This document shows positions 1 through 10,829 of a DNA stretch of 64,000 bases, piece after piece. The position numbers and the translations under genes are program-made. The number at the start of each line of letters is the position of its first letter. The stretch's first letter is position 1. Source of the DNA: Leptobrachium leishanense (lineage: Eukaryota > Chordata > Amphibia > Anura > Megophryidae). The stretch is from the NCBI GenBank assembly GCA_009667805.1, contig CM019067.1, positions 161,777,049 to 161,841,048 of the forward strand. The letters are read 5' to 3'. The notes below the pieces were generated by a model. It saw only the letters and a list, made by a program, of their open reading frames with translations. It made no database searches and was not told where the DNA came from.

Positions 1-697
1 GGAGTGATTGAGTGTATCCAGCAGAGAAGAAATCTAGCTGTCCTCGTGCGTCCCGTGGAGAAGAAATCCAGCTGTCCTTGAGTGATTCCAGCGCTAAGAG
101 ATAGCGATCGAGCTACCGTCCAGCAAGGAAGGGGTGAGCGTATCAAATGGAGAGAGGTATTCGGCCATCCTGCGTGAGTTGATATTGCTAACTTTATTGT
201 CTGGCCTAGTTCTACTGCCCGTGCAGTTGCGGCTAAAAGGAGGATCGCTGCAGTTACAAATCTTGTTGTTCTGTGACACTTTGTGAAGATTTCTTTCTCA
301 TATTGTGGAATACAAATATGGTTTCATGATGTTAAAGGTACCCAACGATAGAAGTCAAGGGCCCCAACGCTAGCAGTCTTGAACGCTTGTATAATTTCCA
401 CTGGCCAGTGGTTAGATAGAAGGTACAAAGTTTAGATTATTGATATTGGTTTAGGTTATTGATATCGGTTCCGTTGATTATTGTCGATAATCTAACTGCA
501 TTAAAGTATGGTAAAGATTGCCGTCTTGTTCATTCATTGTGTTGAATAGTGATGCTGAATTAACTCTTTCAATACTGTTATACTGTTGATTACTTTGTCC
601 TACAAAGGGTTTGCTCGCTAGTCCTAATAAACCCCTTTTTTATTTGAAGTAATCTTGTCCTGGTATTACTTGATGCCGAAGGTGGCGGTTAAATTCA
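1..697. other. No gene seen; possible LTR-type repeat end
   Basis: No convincing coding region. The first 110 bases carry a short imperfect duplication around 'gagaagaaatc'. A purine run (ctaaaaggagga, near 233) followed by TG-initial sequence, an AATAAA near 626 and a 'tggcgg' near 682 loosely resemble the polypurine tract, LTR and primer-binding site of an LTR retroelement. The second LTR is not in the window and no retroelement protein is readable, so this is only a suggestion. Confidence 0.2.
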
Positions 698-844
698 GTG
701 GCTCTCGCGGGAGTAGCGCTACATAATATTTTGCTAAAAGCCTGTCCAATTTATGGAACTATTGAAATGTATGGTCAGACACCCCATTCACCCTCTACAC
801 TGGCCTGCACACACCAAACCTCAGACACAAACCTCACCCAGATA

Positions 845-950
845 CTCAGACCACACAAACACACACACACCGACACACATACACACACACACACACACCT
901 CAGACACAGACCTCAACACAGACACACACACGCAAACACACACACACATA
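845..950. repeat. (CA)n microsatellite
   Basis: Interrupted CA/ACAC dinucleotide array of about 100 bp. The open frames across it on both strands (Thr/His and Cys/Val repeats) are products of the dinucleotide repeat and not genes. Confidence 0.9.
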
Positions 951-952
951 TA

Positions 953-1566
953 GGGCCACATTACATTCTTAATGCAAAAATCCTTGCGCAAAGTGAAAAT
1001 CTTTGCGCCAAGCGTTAAAGTTTTGCGTGCACAAATCACCATTGGAATTACAATCCTCGCACGTTTTTCGATCAATAGCTCGTGCAAACAGGATGCCAAA
1101 TGCACGCGCAATACCATCTCGCGCAAAAATCTGCGTGCGCAGTCTTTTTTCGAGATTCAGCCAATCAGAATTAATAACCACAACTGTCTCACATTAAAAA
1201 ATTGCGTCTGCCAATTTCAATCTGAGCATTTATGCTGCAGCAATAATACATGCACACACAACTTCATCCACTGTATTAGTTTGGTATGATTTGAATGGGC
1301 CACTGTGCTTTGGTGCATTCCATTTTATGGGCTTGGATATTTGGGGTTAGCCAGGTTGTTCATATTTGCCTTTAGCACCAGCTTTTAGGAGTTGCTAAAA
1401 TTATGCGCTATAAGGCCATGCGGTCATTACCGCAAAATAGATTGCAATACCATACTCGTACCGACGCACATTCGCATTTGCGCTCACAATGTTAAGTATA
1501 GGACGCGCGAAGTACAGTAAGCTCGCGCAGGGTACGCGCAGGTTCACATGCGGTAGATGATTGGGC
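953..1566. mobile_element. Nonautonomous DNA transposon (Harbinger-like), copy 1
   Basis: Begins with GGGCCACATTAC and ends with an inverted GATTGGGC. It is rich in GCGCA-type CpG motifs and encodes nothing. The core around 'cagccaatcagaatta' and 'tatgctgcagcaataat' recurs at 17900-18523, which shows a dispersed family. The GGGCC...-type ends resemble Harbinger-type MITEs, but I cannot see a clean target duplication, so the superfamily is inferred. Confidence 0.6.
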
Positions 1567-1959
1567 GCGGTTGTTGCGCTGAGTATGTAATACAGAATTC
1601 GGTATTCGGTGGTTTTGCCCCACGCATTAATGATTATTTATGCCGGCACAAACGTTGGCGTGAAGATTGTGACGTCTATGGTCCACATTGCAAACAGACC
1701 TCAGACCCCTCCTTTGCTGGCTTGTTGCCGACGGGTGGTTTATATTGCTGGCTGATGCGGGCACCGGGAAATGATTCAGTGGCCGGTAGGGGGCATGGTG
1801 TTATGACTAACGGCAGGCTCAGAACCTCGGCTATTCGTAAACTTTATAGGTAGCATCACAAAGTATTGACCAATTTATGCTAATAACAATATTAACTAAA
1901 ATGAAAGCAAAGTATCTTATTTACATTTATTATAGTTTCCAGATTCATTGCTGGGAGTT
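1567..1959. other. No gene or recognisable repeat
   Basis: Unassigned sequence. An open frame of 98 codons overlaps it but has no recognisable motif and begins inside the preceding element, so I do not call it. Confidence 0.4.
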
Positions 1960-2369
1960 TTATTGCTGTGCAGCTCTGTTATACACCTGCACACCCTGAA
2001 TATATTGGGGAGTTCCGAAAAAAGGAAACATTATAAAAAAGAGCGAAAGGGGGATTTGGGCCCAAAATAGGGACTGTCCCTTAAAAGCATTTGGAAGATA
2101 TGCACCCAGGTACTCACTCATACAGAGGCGTAGCGAGATCATATGGCGCCCGGGGGCAAGTCTTTCATTAGTGCCCCCTCCAACCAAAAATAATCACTAA
2201 AGCATACAAGTTTTACAAATATTTAACCCCCCAAAACATAATAACTATTTTTTTCAATAACAATTGGAAAGGTGCAACACATAAAACAGGTTACCGGGTT
2301 GAGCATCATTAACCTCTTGCTGATGGGCAGGTTTTGCCAAGACTAGCCGACATGTCACTTGCCTCACTG
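1960..2369. mobile_element. hAT-type relic (one end) and unassigned sequence
   Basis: At about 2125 the sequence 'cagaggcgtagcgagatc', followed by 'cgcccgggggcaag', has the form of a vertebrate hAT terminal repeat (CAGAGGCGTA...). The partner end and an 8-bp duplication are not visible, so it is a relic or is interrupted by the downstream minisatellites. The reverse complement of one unit of the next minisatellite appears near 1965-2000. Confidence 0.35.
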
Positions 2370-2820
2370 GCTGCGTATGGTGTGTATGAGTGTATCACAG
2401 AGCTCCACAGCAATAAAACTCACAGTAATGTGCAGTGTGTATGCACGTATCACTGAGCTGCACAACAATACAACTCACAGTAATGTGCTGTGTGTATGAG
2501 CGTATCAGAGCTCCACAGCAATAAAACTCACAGTAATGTGCTGTGTGTATGAGCGTATCAGAGCTCCACAGCAATAAAACTCACAGTAATGTGCAGTGTG
2601 TATACGCATATCACAGAGCTCCACAGCAATAAAACTCACAGTAATGTGCTGTGTGTATGAGTGTATCATAGAACTCCACAGCAATAAAACTCTTCATGCT
2701 CAAACACACTGCACATTACTGTATCAGAGCTCCACAGCAATAAAACACAGTAATGTTCGGTGTGTATGAGTGTATCACAGAGCTCCACAGCAATACAACT
2801 CACACTCATACACACCGCAC
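2370..2820. repeat. Minisatellite, unit about 55-62 bp
   Basis: About seven imperfect head-to-tail copies of a unit containing 'agctccacagcaataaaact' and 'cacagtaatgtgc' followed by 'tgtgtatgagtgtatca'. Units differ by small substitutions and indels. It abuts a second, unrelated array at 2818. Confidence 0.9.
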
Positions 2821-3352
2821 ATGGATATATTGCCCCAGCTCACATATGGACATATTGCCCCAGCTCACACATGGATATATATTGCCCCAGCAGCTCACAC
2901 ATGGATATATATTGCCCCAACAGCCCACGCATGGATATATATTGCTCCCAGCAGCTCACACATGGATATATATTGCCCCCAGCAGCTTATACATGTATAT
3001 ACATTGCCCCCAGCAGCTCACACATGGATATATTGCCCCCAGTTCACATGGGTATATATTGCCCCAGCTCACATGGGAATAATTGCCCCCAGCTCTCATG
3101 GGTATATATTGTCCCCAGCTCACATGAGTATATATTGTACCCCAGCTCACATGGGTATAATTGCCCCCAGCTCTCATGGGTATATTTGTCCCTAGCTCTC
3201 ATAGGTATATATTGTCTCCAGCTCACATGAGTATATATTGCCCCAGCTCACATGGGTATATATTGTCCCCAGCTCTCATGGGTATATATTGCCCCCAGAT
3301 CACATTGGTATATATTGCCCCCAGCTCTCATGGGTATATTTGCCCCAGCTCT
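2818..3352. repeat. Minisatellite, unit about 25-32 bp
   Basis: About 18 imperfect copies of a unit built around 'cccagctcacatgg' and 'tatatattgcc'. Unit length drifts from about 30 bp with 'cacacatgga' on the left to about 26-29 bp with 'ctcatgggta' on the right. All three forward frames and two reverse frames are open for 60-156 codons, which reflects the repeat composition and does not indicate coding. Confidence 0.9.
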
Positions 3353-3354
3353 CA

Positions 3355-3662
3355 CCTCGGTGCTCTGCTGGCCCCAGGCTCCGCCGGCGTTCTTCTCTCT
3401 TCTCCCCATGAGGCGAGCGGCCTCTGGCATGATGCAGCTTGGCTGCTCGCATGGGAACCACATGACCAGCCGCGTTCTCGCGAGAACGCGTGAGGGTCAG
3501 GTGGTTCCTATCACAGGCGAGCGGCCAAACTGCATGCATCATGCCAGCAGCTGCTCACTTCATGTGGAAAAGAGAGAAGTACGCCGCCGGCGGCGGCAGA
3601 TCCGCCCCTGTGCCGCTAGCTTGGGGTCCACCAGCCAGCCACGATCGCGGCTGGCTGGTGGA
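3355..3662. repeat. GC-rich imperfect inverted repeat with a perfect 20-bp palindromic centre
   Basis: The centre 3471-3490 is the perfect palindrome CGCGTTCTCG/CGAGAACGCG. The arms stay complementary outward with mismatches: 'ggaaccacatgacc' pairs with 'ggtcaggtggttcc', 'tggcatgatgcagc' with 'gcatgcatcatgcca', and 'cttctctctt' with 'aagagagaag'. They reach roughly 3375 and 3600. A second palindrome, 'ccagccagccacgatcg' with its mirror, lies at 3629-3662. It could be the foldback core of a DNA transposon, but no terminal duplication is visible. Confidence 0.7.
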
Positions 3663-3937
3663 ACTCAAGCGAGCATCAGGGCTGCTGCATGCCGGGCGCC
3701 CCCTGGCTGTAAGGCACCCAGGGGCACATGCCCCCTGCATTCATACACATCTATATATAGACATACACTCAAAAGACACATACTTGGCTATATACACATC
3801 CATATATACATAAAGATACACACATATACACACACAGGCTTGGATATGCAGTGTACACACTATATAAGTTTATATGTTGAGTGTATCCAGGAAATAGCCT
3901 TGCCAAGTTAACTCCAGAGGTTAGATATATATAGAGG
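3663..3937. other. No gene; TA/CA-rich low-complexity sequence
   Basis: Mostly 'atatacacat'-like low-complexity sequence between the inverted repeat and the next TTAA element. Confidence 0.6.
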
Positions 3938-5193
3938 TTAACCCCTTTGCTTGGAAGCCATTTCACTTTCCATCCTGCAATACACAATTTTAAACAAAAT
4001 TAAGAAAAACACACAGATTTCTCTAGCATTTTATTTTACACTGTACATTTCACGTAGTCATGTTTTGTATCATTGGAAAGGTTAGAATCTGTTGTTTCCA
4101 ATAACACCTCAATCATCTATGAAGAGTGTGTGGAACCAGGGATATAGAGTTTCAAACATCCTAAGGTCCACTGTATCACCTACAATGGGACTGCAGCTTG
4201 GGGGAGTGGTGCCACCTGTACTTCCTCTCTAGAGCCATCAGTGCCTGGAGCCTAGTAATAACTTACATATGCAGGTGGCCATTCACTACAATGCAGCCAG
4301 CCAGGGAAATTGGCAGAATGCTATTAGAGCATTCTGCCAGACAGCTTCAGCCCTCACATACCACACAGTAAGCCAGCCTAATCCTGGCTTTTGGTAAGAG
4401 TATCAGGGGCATTTGTATAAGTACAAGTACTAATATTGGTAACGCTGCATATCTAGTATTCGCAAACTGTATATGTGCATGGCGCCATGGCGCAATGACG
4501 CCAGTTAGCAGGGGAACCCCTAGCTGCCCAGGGATTTCCTAAGGAAATCCCCTGGTGGAGATATTGTGGTTCAAATGAACCCCCTATCTCCCTAGTGGTG
4601 GCAGCTAGGGGGTCATGGAGAGTATCATTTGAAAGGCCTGAGCATGGCCTTTTGAATGATATCAAACATGATCATGTTAAAAGTAAAAAAATAAAATAAA
4701 AATAATTTAAAATAAAAATTTAAATTAAAAAAAGAAGTGTTTTTTTGTGTGTTGTTTTTATTAATGCAGCAATATTGTTCCCATTTCAATTATAATGTGA
4801 ACAATGATGCTGCACTAATGATTTTTTTCTATGGGGTGCGTTTGCTAAAAATCACGTAATTCCCCCCCAAAAAAGTAACATGTCCCCATTTCTAATATTT
4901 TTTAACAAGCGCACCCCATATAATAGAAACGCAAAGGCTCGTATGATAAGATGCAAAAAAAACACTTTACACATTGTAGATGATTAAAAATTCAAATTTT
5001 ATTGCATTTTTTGTTATAATATACAGGCAGGGCATAACGTATACCTATAACAATGATATATTATGAATCTGCCAAAAAAAAGGATATATAATATGCCTAG
5101 GTCGTATAATAAAACATTTAAACATGATGAGCAAAAACAGTAAAAATTAGCTCAGCACACAGAAATGAAATGGCTCAGCAGCGAAGGGGTTAA
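3938..5193. mobile_element. TTAA-inserting nonautonomous transposon (family A), divergent copy
   Basis: Bounded by TTAA at 3938-3941 (TTAACCCCTTTGCTTGG) and at 5190-5193 (GCGAAGGGGTTAA). The right 740 bp match the other family A copies in the window: the 'agctagggggtca' hairpin, the 'tgcagcaatattgttc' block and 'aaacatgatgagc' near the end. Its left third differs from the others, so the element is either a divergent subfamily or a mosaic. It has no coding capacity. TTAA target use is shared by piggyBac and Kolobok elements. Confidence 0.7.
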
Positions 5194-5309
5194 TATTGGT
5201 TGCATTGTAAATCTTGTACATATGTATATATGCATGTTATATGAGACCACGTAGATAAAGTGGAGACAGCGCTGTGTTTCTTCGAAAGGTGCACTAGTGT
5301 CACCTGTGT
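5194..5309 (-). mobile_element. Penelope-like element 3' fragment (left arm of inverted pair)
   Basis: The reverse complement from 5303 leftward reads 'gtgacactagtgcacctt' and then an 'agcgctgtctcc'-like stretch. This matches the plus-strand sequence starting near 7918 over about 65 bp. Together they flank the head-to-head TTAA pair as inverted arms. The PLE assignment rests on hammerhead-like motifs in the associated segments at 6556 and 7872. Confidence 0.45.
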
Positions 5310-6528
5310 TTAACCCTTTCGCTGCTGAGGCTTTTCCCGCCCCTGTGCTGAGGTCATTTTTACCGGTTTTGCTCATCATGTTTAAACGTGTTTTGTAGGC
5401 TTATTTTAGTATATGACCCAGACATATTATATATCGTTCTTTCCGTCAGACTCGGTAGATTCATAATATGTCATTATTATATGTATACGTTATGTCATGT
5501 CTGTATATTATAACAAAAAATGCAATAAAATATGTATTTTCAATAATTTACAATGTGTAAAGTGTTTTTTTTCACATTTTAACATGCGAGCAATTGCGGT
5601 TATATTTTGTATGGGGTGCGCTTGTTAAAAAAATTAGAGATGGGGTCTCGTTACATTTTTTTTGGGGAAAATTACACTATTTTTAACAAACGCACCGCAT
5701 ACAAAAATCGTTAGTGCAGCATCATTGTTCACATTATAATTGAAATGGGAACAATATTGCTGGATTAACAAACCAAAAAAAAGAAAAAAAAGTGTTTATT
5801 TTTTTTTATAATTTTCTTTTTTTTTTTTTTTTTTTTTTTGACAAAATTTTTCAGAGTAGTGTTTGGTATCGTTGGAATGGCCATGCTCTGGCTGATCCAA
5901 CCATACCAAACTTTAACCCCTAGCTGCCACGGATCGGGAGATAGGGAGTTCATTGGAACTCCCTATCTCCACCGTTGGTGGCAGTTAGGGGTTAAGTCCA
6001 GGACTGGCGTCATCGTGCTACGCACGATGACGCCAGTCCTCAGGGGGAGTTCCCGGAGGCTTGGCCGACATCCAAGATGTCGGCCAGCTCCGGGAAAGGA
6101 TCGCGAACCGGCGCTTTTCAGCGCCGATTCGCGATCCAGCTCCCCAGGGGTTAATGCCAGGCACCATTTGGAAGGGCAGGCTGTGCCCTTCCAAATGATG
6201 CCTGGGTTAACCCCGCAGAGCCGCCGATCGGGAGGGAGAGAGGTCCGAAGGACCTCCCCCCCTCCCTTTCAGGCGCCTCCTCCGCACATGCGGGGGGGCG
6301 CCAGAATTAGGTGTCATCGCGCTGCCGCGATGACACCTAATTCCGGCGGCTGCGGTCCCGGATGCCGGGCTGACATCGAGGATGTCAGCCCGCACCGGGG
6401 GGGCCAGCGATCGGCCGGAACCCGGCCGAACGCTGACCCCAATGGGAGGACGCGCTCAGCGCGTCCTCCGCATACCAGCGGTAATGCTGAGGACGCGCTC
6501 AGCGCGTCCTCAGCATTGAAGTGGTTAA
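5310..6528 (-). mobile_element. TTAA-inserting nonautonomous transposon (family A), left partner of head-to-head pair
   Basis: Starts TTAACCCTTTCGCTGCTGAG (5310) and ends GAAGTGGTTAA (6528). The half near 5310 is AT-rich ('gctcatcatgtttaa', 'tgttcacattataattg'). The half near 6528 is a chain of about a dozen back-to-back hairpins, for example 6000-6040, 6062-6086, 6098-6137, 6304-6342, 6448-6468 and 6489-6509. The long open frames crossing it (up to 254 codons) arise from GC-rich palindromes and carry no domain. A TTAA duplication with CCC-initial ends fits piggyBac; Kolobok is the alternative. Confidence 0.85.
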
Positions 6529-6598
6529 TACATGAAATGAGCATCAAAAACAATTGTTACGGGTGTAGAACCCTTGTTCAGTGTAATGCCCATACTTA
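6529..6598 (-). mobile_element. Penelope-like fragment with hammerhead-ribozyme relic
   Basis: A 70-bp spacer between the two TTAA elements. On the minus strand it reads CTGAACA (6581-6575), then a GGGT/ACCC stem (6573-6561), then GTAAC (6560-6556). This follows the hammerhead layout CUGANGA - stem II - GAAA, with substitutions at two core positions. The same motif with other substitutions is at 7872-7898. Confidence 0.45.
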
Positions 6599-7870
6599 TT
6601 AACCACTTCAATGCGGAGGACGCGCTCAGCGTGTCCTCCGCATTACTGCTGCTGTGCGGAGGACGCGCTGAGCGCGTCCTCCCATTGGGGTCAGCGTTCG
6701 GCCGGGTTCCGGCCGATCGCTGGCCCCCCCGGTGCGGGCTGACATCCTCGATGTCAGCCCGGCATCCGGAACCACAGCCGCCGGAATTAGGTGTCATCGC
6801 GGCAGCGCGATGACACCTAATTCAGGTGCCCCCCCCCCGCATGTGCGGAGGAGACGCCTGAAAGGAAGGGGGGGAGGTCCTTCGGACCTCTCTCCCTCCC
6901 GATCGGCGGCGTTGCGGGGGTTAACCCAGGCACCATTTGGAAGGGCACAGCCTGCCCTTCCAAATGGTGCCTGGCATTAACCCCTGGGGAGCTGGATCGC
7001 GAATCGGCGCTGAAAAGCGCCGGTTCACGATCCTTTCCCGAAGCTGGCCGACATCTTGGATGTCGGCCAAGCCTCCAGGAACTCCCCTTGAGGACTGCCG
7101 TCATCGTGCGTAGCACGATGACGCCAGTCCTAGAGTTAACCCCTAACTGCCACCAACGGTGGAGATAGGGAGTTCCAATGAACTCCCTATCTCCCGATCC
7201 GTGGCAGTTAGGGGTTAATGTTTGGTATGGTTGGATCGGCCAGAGCATGGCCGTTCCAACGATACCAAACATGAAAGTGAAAAAAGTTTTTTAAAAAAAA
7301 TTAAAATTAAAATTAAAATAAAAAATAAAAAAAATAAAAAAATTAAAATAAAAATTTAAAAAAAAAATTATAAAAAAAAAATAAACATTTTTTTTTCTTT
7401 TTTTTGGTTCGTCAATGCAGCAATATTGTTCCCATTTCAATTATAATGTGAACAATGATGCTGCACTAACGATTTTTGTATGCGGTGCGTTTGTTAAAAA
7501 TCGCATAATTTTCCGCAAAAAAAATGTAACGAGACCCCATCTCTAATTTTTTTAACAAGCGCACCCCATACAAAATATAACCGCAATTGCTCGCATGTTA
7601 AAATGTGAAAAAAAACACTTTACACGTTGTAAATTATTGAAAATACATATTTTATTGCATTTTTTGTTATAATATACAGACATGACATAACGTATACATA
7701 TAATAATGACATATTATGAATCTACCGAGTCTGACGGAAAGAATGATATATAATATGTCTGGGTAATATACTAAAATAAGCCTTCAAAACACGTTTAAAC
7801 ATGATGAGCAAAACCGGTAAAAATGACCTCAGCACAGGGGCGGGAAAAGCCTCAGCAGCGAAAGGGTTAA
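6599..7870 (+). mobile_element. TTAA-inserting nonautonomous transposon (family A), right partner of head-to-head pair
   Basis: Starts TTAACCACTTCAATGCGG and ends CAGCGAAAGGGTTAA. It mirrors the copy at 5310-6528 almost throughout, so the two can pair over about 1.2 kb. It carries the hairpin chain next to the centre and an A/T-rich tract (7262-7395) followed by the shared 'tgcagcaatattgttccc' block. No coding capacity. Confidence 0.85.
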
Positions 7871-8260
7871 ACTAAAGAAGGGTTCCACACCCAAAACGTT
7901 TAATTTTTATACACCGGTGACACTAGTGCACCTTTTGAAAAAACTAAGCAGTGTCTCTGCTTTTTCTATGTGGTTTCTGCATGCTTCCTTCGCCTAAGGA
8001 CCCCGGGTGTTGATGGTGAGATGTTGCAGCATATTTGGGAACATCATTACCTTGTAGTGGGACTTTATTTGTTCCCCCTCCACAACTATTCTATGTGTTA
8101 TATGTGATTTAATGTTCTGTACTTAATTCCTAATAAAACTTTAATATAGAGGACGATCCTGTCTTGTGCCCTATATATATTTTGGGTTGGATGAGTAGTA
8201 GACCAATATATATGTTTGACAAGGGCTCAGGAATGATTACATAATATATAAAAAGCTGGG
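7871..8260 (+). mobile_element. Penelope-like 3' fragment with hammerhead relic (right arm of inverted pair)
   Basis: It opens with CTAAAGA (7872-7878), a GGGT...ACCC stem (7880-7892) and AAAACG, a decayed hammerhead core. Then follows 'gtgacactagtgcacctt', which is the inverse of the left flank at about 5245-5303. The remainder to about 8260 has an AATAAAA near 8132 and no open frame. The far boundary is not clear. Confidence 0.4.
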
Positions 8261-8395
8261 CCGGTGCATCCATTAGGCCATTAAAATTAGGCAGTGGCCT
8301 ATGGCAATATTAGGAGGAGGGGGGTACCACTTTGGGCTAATAAAACAGCGAACACTATGGCAGAAGTTATGTTCTGCCTGTGTAGCGTTGCTGCG
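8261..8395. other. hAT-like end relic, no gene
   Basis: 'gggccggtgcatccattagg' near 8260 has the CAGGGCCGG... form of a hAT terminus. No partner end or duplication is seen. Confidence 0.25.
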
Positions 8396-8398
8396 TAA

Positions 8399-8889
8399 GG
8401 CCTCATTCACACTAGGTGATTTATCGCAAGGTTTTTGCCGCAATATCACGCATATTTCCGTACGATATTCTCTTTGTAGCTTCTCCAATGCATTTCAATG
8501 GAACTGTTCACATCTCACAGCTCAATGTCGCCTGTAGCTCGTTGCTCGTACATGACCCTTTTTTTGCGTATTTTGCTCGATTTGCCGCCATAGACATCAA
8601 TGGTGTTGCGCAGTATCGCGCATAACGGCGATAATGCGCGATATTATCGCTCAAAGTCGCGCGACAGAGGTGTCATATTTTCACACAAGACAACGTTTGA
8701 TGTGGGATGTCACCTCTAGCATCCTTTTCATTGGTTACAGCCCAATGTAGCTGCGACCAAGTCCCTGTGCAAAGTCACGTGATATCGCGCGAAAAAAGCA
8801 CAATATCGCGTAATATTGCTCAATGTCACGTATATCAAAATCGTGCGGAAAAACACGTGATTTTCAGGTCGCTCAGTGTAAATGGGGCC
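8399..8889. mobile_element. Harbinger-type MITE (491 bp)
   Basis: Terminal inverted repeats GGCCTCATTCACACT (left) and GGCCCCATTTACACT (inverted right). They are flanked by TAA (8396-8398) and TTA (8890-8892), the TWA-type 3-bp target expected for PIF/Harbinger. The interior is CpG-rich (repeated 'atatcgcg', 'tcgcgcga') and noncoding. Confidence 0.8.
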
Positions 8890-8892
8890 TTA

Positions 8893-9873
8893 ATTGTCCT
8901 TTTGCCAGAAGGCTGGCACAGGTGACATGGAGGTTTGCCTTTGGGACTGAGAATGACTATATATACCCATACCCTACTGATATTGGGTTTATACTTATAT
9001 GGAACAATAACTTCATCCCTATGTCTTTGACCTCATGAATCTGATTCACTATTTAGCATGATTCAGTTTATATCTCCATCACTGGCTGTATGTGTATGAT
9101 TTATTTATCATTGCACATGTTTAATTCTAACCCTCACGCCCGGGGAATTTCTTCTTGTTCGTACATTGGTCTTTGTGCTCTTTTGGGTGTCAGGCACATC
9201 CCGCAGAGGCTGGCAAGGGTATAGATTTAGTGCTAATCCATTTACACATGTACTAATTATTACTTTGAGTACGATTTAACGCCAACAGACACTATACACA
9301 CTCTGGATAATTGGTTATTGCCCCCCCCGCCATATTTTTTATTTTTGTTATGTATCCTAAGGGCATTATTCTATAGTGATCCATTGTAATGGAAAAAGAA
9401 TATTTAAAATGTTTTTTAAGAAAATTGTAAAGTAACCCTGATTTACATAAAGTATCTTCGCTCCAAAGGGGCAATAATTATTAACCGCTCATTAAAAAGT
9501 AATTTTGGATAATGTTTAGAAAGCAAAATCATACCTATGCTGAATGTTAACAACATGATTCATTAAAGACAGAAGCAAGTTATTAAAATGAATATTCAGT
9601 GGACGTACGGAATGAATATTCAACATACGTGTAGCAATAAAGGGATCATTTACATTTATATTACGTGGAAGCAATTTTACTAACTGCAGATACATATATA
9701 TTATTTCAAATGTTATAAAATTCTTACAATAATCCATCTACTTTAACTCTTTCCTTTCTAAATAAATGCTCCAAATGTTTGATGGTAACCTTTACACATA
9801 TCTAACAAAGGTTTTGTTCTCAAATCGTCACTTGAGAAAAAAATCATAAAAGTTTCTAATGTGTCCAAAATAC
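8893..9873. other. No gene or recognisable repeat
   Basis: AT-rich intergenic sequence with a few short open frames that show no motif, spacing or composition that would support a gene. Confidence 0.5.
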
Positions 9874-9876
9874 GTA

Positions 9877-10714
9877 CAGGGTTATTCAAAGAGCTCCGAA
9901 TTGCTGGCGAAAGGTAACCGAACGTTGAAATTCAGAGTACGGTTACCTTTCCTGGCCGTTCGGCTATTCAGAGAGCAGGGAGTTCGCCAAGTGTTGACGA
10001 ACTGCCTGCACATACAGTGCCAGTTTGAGGGCAGTGAAATAGTTGCCGAAATGCCCTGCCATTCGGTGGCTCCTGTGACAGGTTTATTCAGGTGAATCCC
10101 ATAGGCTTCAATGCTAAAAATATTCCTGTTTTAATTCAATATCTAGTAAACCGTAAATTATAATATTCTGCAGTAAAAAGTCTCTTTATTTATAGATTTA
10201 GGATCTTTTAAGCACTTTTTGGGATTTTTTTGAAAAAAAAATTTCCGATTTCTTTTTTTTAAAGGTTTTTTCTTTTTTCTGTAACAGCCCTTTTTATTCT
10301 CATTCCTTGGACCTCATATGTAAATTTCAGACATTTTCCCTCAGTAGTTTCTTTGCAAACAGCGTTTCACTTTTCAAACATTCAAGCGTACTGGTTTTTT
10401 TTTTCACTCCATTCGTCTGCGGTGTCGGGTTTTTCCGGCGGCTGCTCTGCGCTCTGATCGGCTCCTGCTTGGGTTTCTCCGGCGTGTTCGGCGGGGTTAA
10501 TCCAGATGTTTTTGCGGGTTTCGCATTCGCCTGGGTTTTGCAGTGAGTGCTCAGCAGGTTTTCAGCAGCTTTTCCCTGCACTACGACGGCCCTGTGGTGC
10601 TTGCTGAATACACCACAGGGTCCCCGAAATGGGATCGCCGAATCAAGCCGAATTGAAGAGAACGAAAAGTCACCAAACGTGCGGTGACTTTTCGATTCTC
10701 TTTGAATAACCCTG
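9877..10714. mobile_element. Nonautonomous DNA transposon, GTTATTC family (838 bp)
   Basis: Terminal inverted repeats CAGGGTTATTCAAAGAG and, at the other end, CTCTTTGAATAACCCTG. No coding capacity. Sister copies are at 26239-27118, 46870-47714, 36722-37603 (inverted) and 21111-22374. They share the internal blocks 'tgtaacagcc', 'tttctttgcaaacag' and 'tttttccgg'. Two copies show perfect 3-bp flanking duplications (ATA at 26236/27119; TAA at 22559/22744), so a Harbinger-type element is my best guess. Confidence 0.8.
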
Positions 10715-10829
10715 TTATTTTGGCGATTTCTGCAGCTCTGCCCTCCAGTCTACTTTCTTTCTTTTTTTGTGAATATCTGTGATATACGCTCTTCAAGTTA
10801 AACTGTTCTTAAATTTTAATGCAGAGTAA

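Noticed and set aside
698..1126. Overlapping open frames of 66-106 codons on both strands
   Set aside because: They are translations of the (CA)n array (Thr/His or Cys/Val repeats) and run into a noncoding transposon.
2753..3911. Several open frames of 109-219 codons giving repetitive 'HTWIYIAP'-like proteins
   Set aside because: All frames of the minisatellite lack stops because of the unit sequence. There are no start context, conserved ends or known family, and the frames run into the unrelated inverted repeat.
5838..7272. Open frames up to 254 codons in the GC-rich half of the TTAA elements
   Set aside because: Mirror-image frames occur on both strands and in every copy because the DNA is palindromic. 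The Arg/Pro/Gly-rich translations have no domain.
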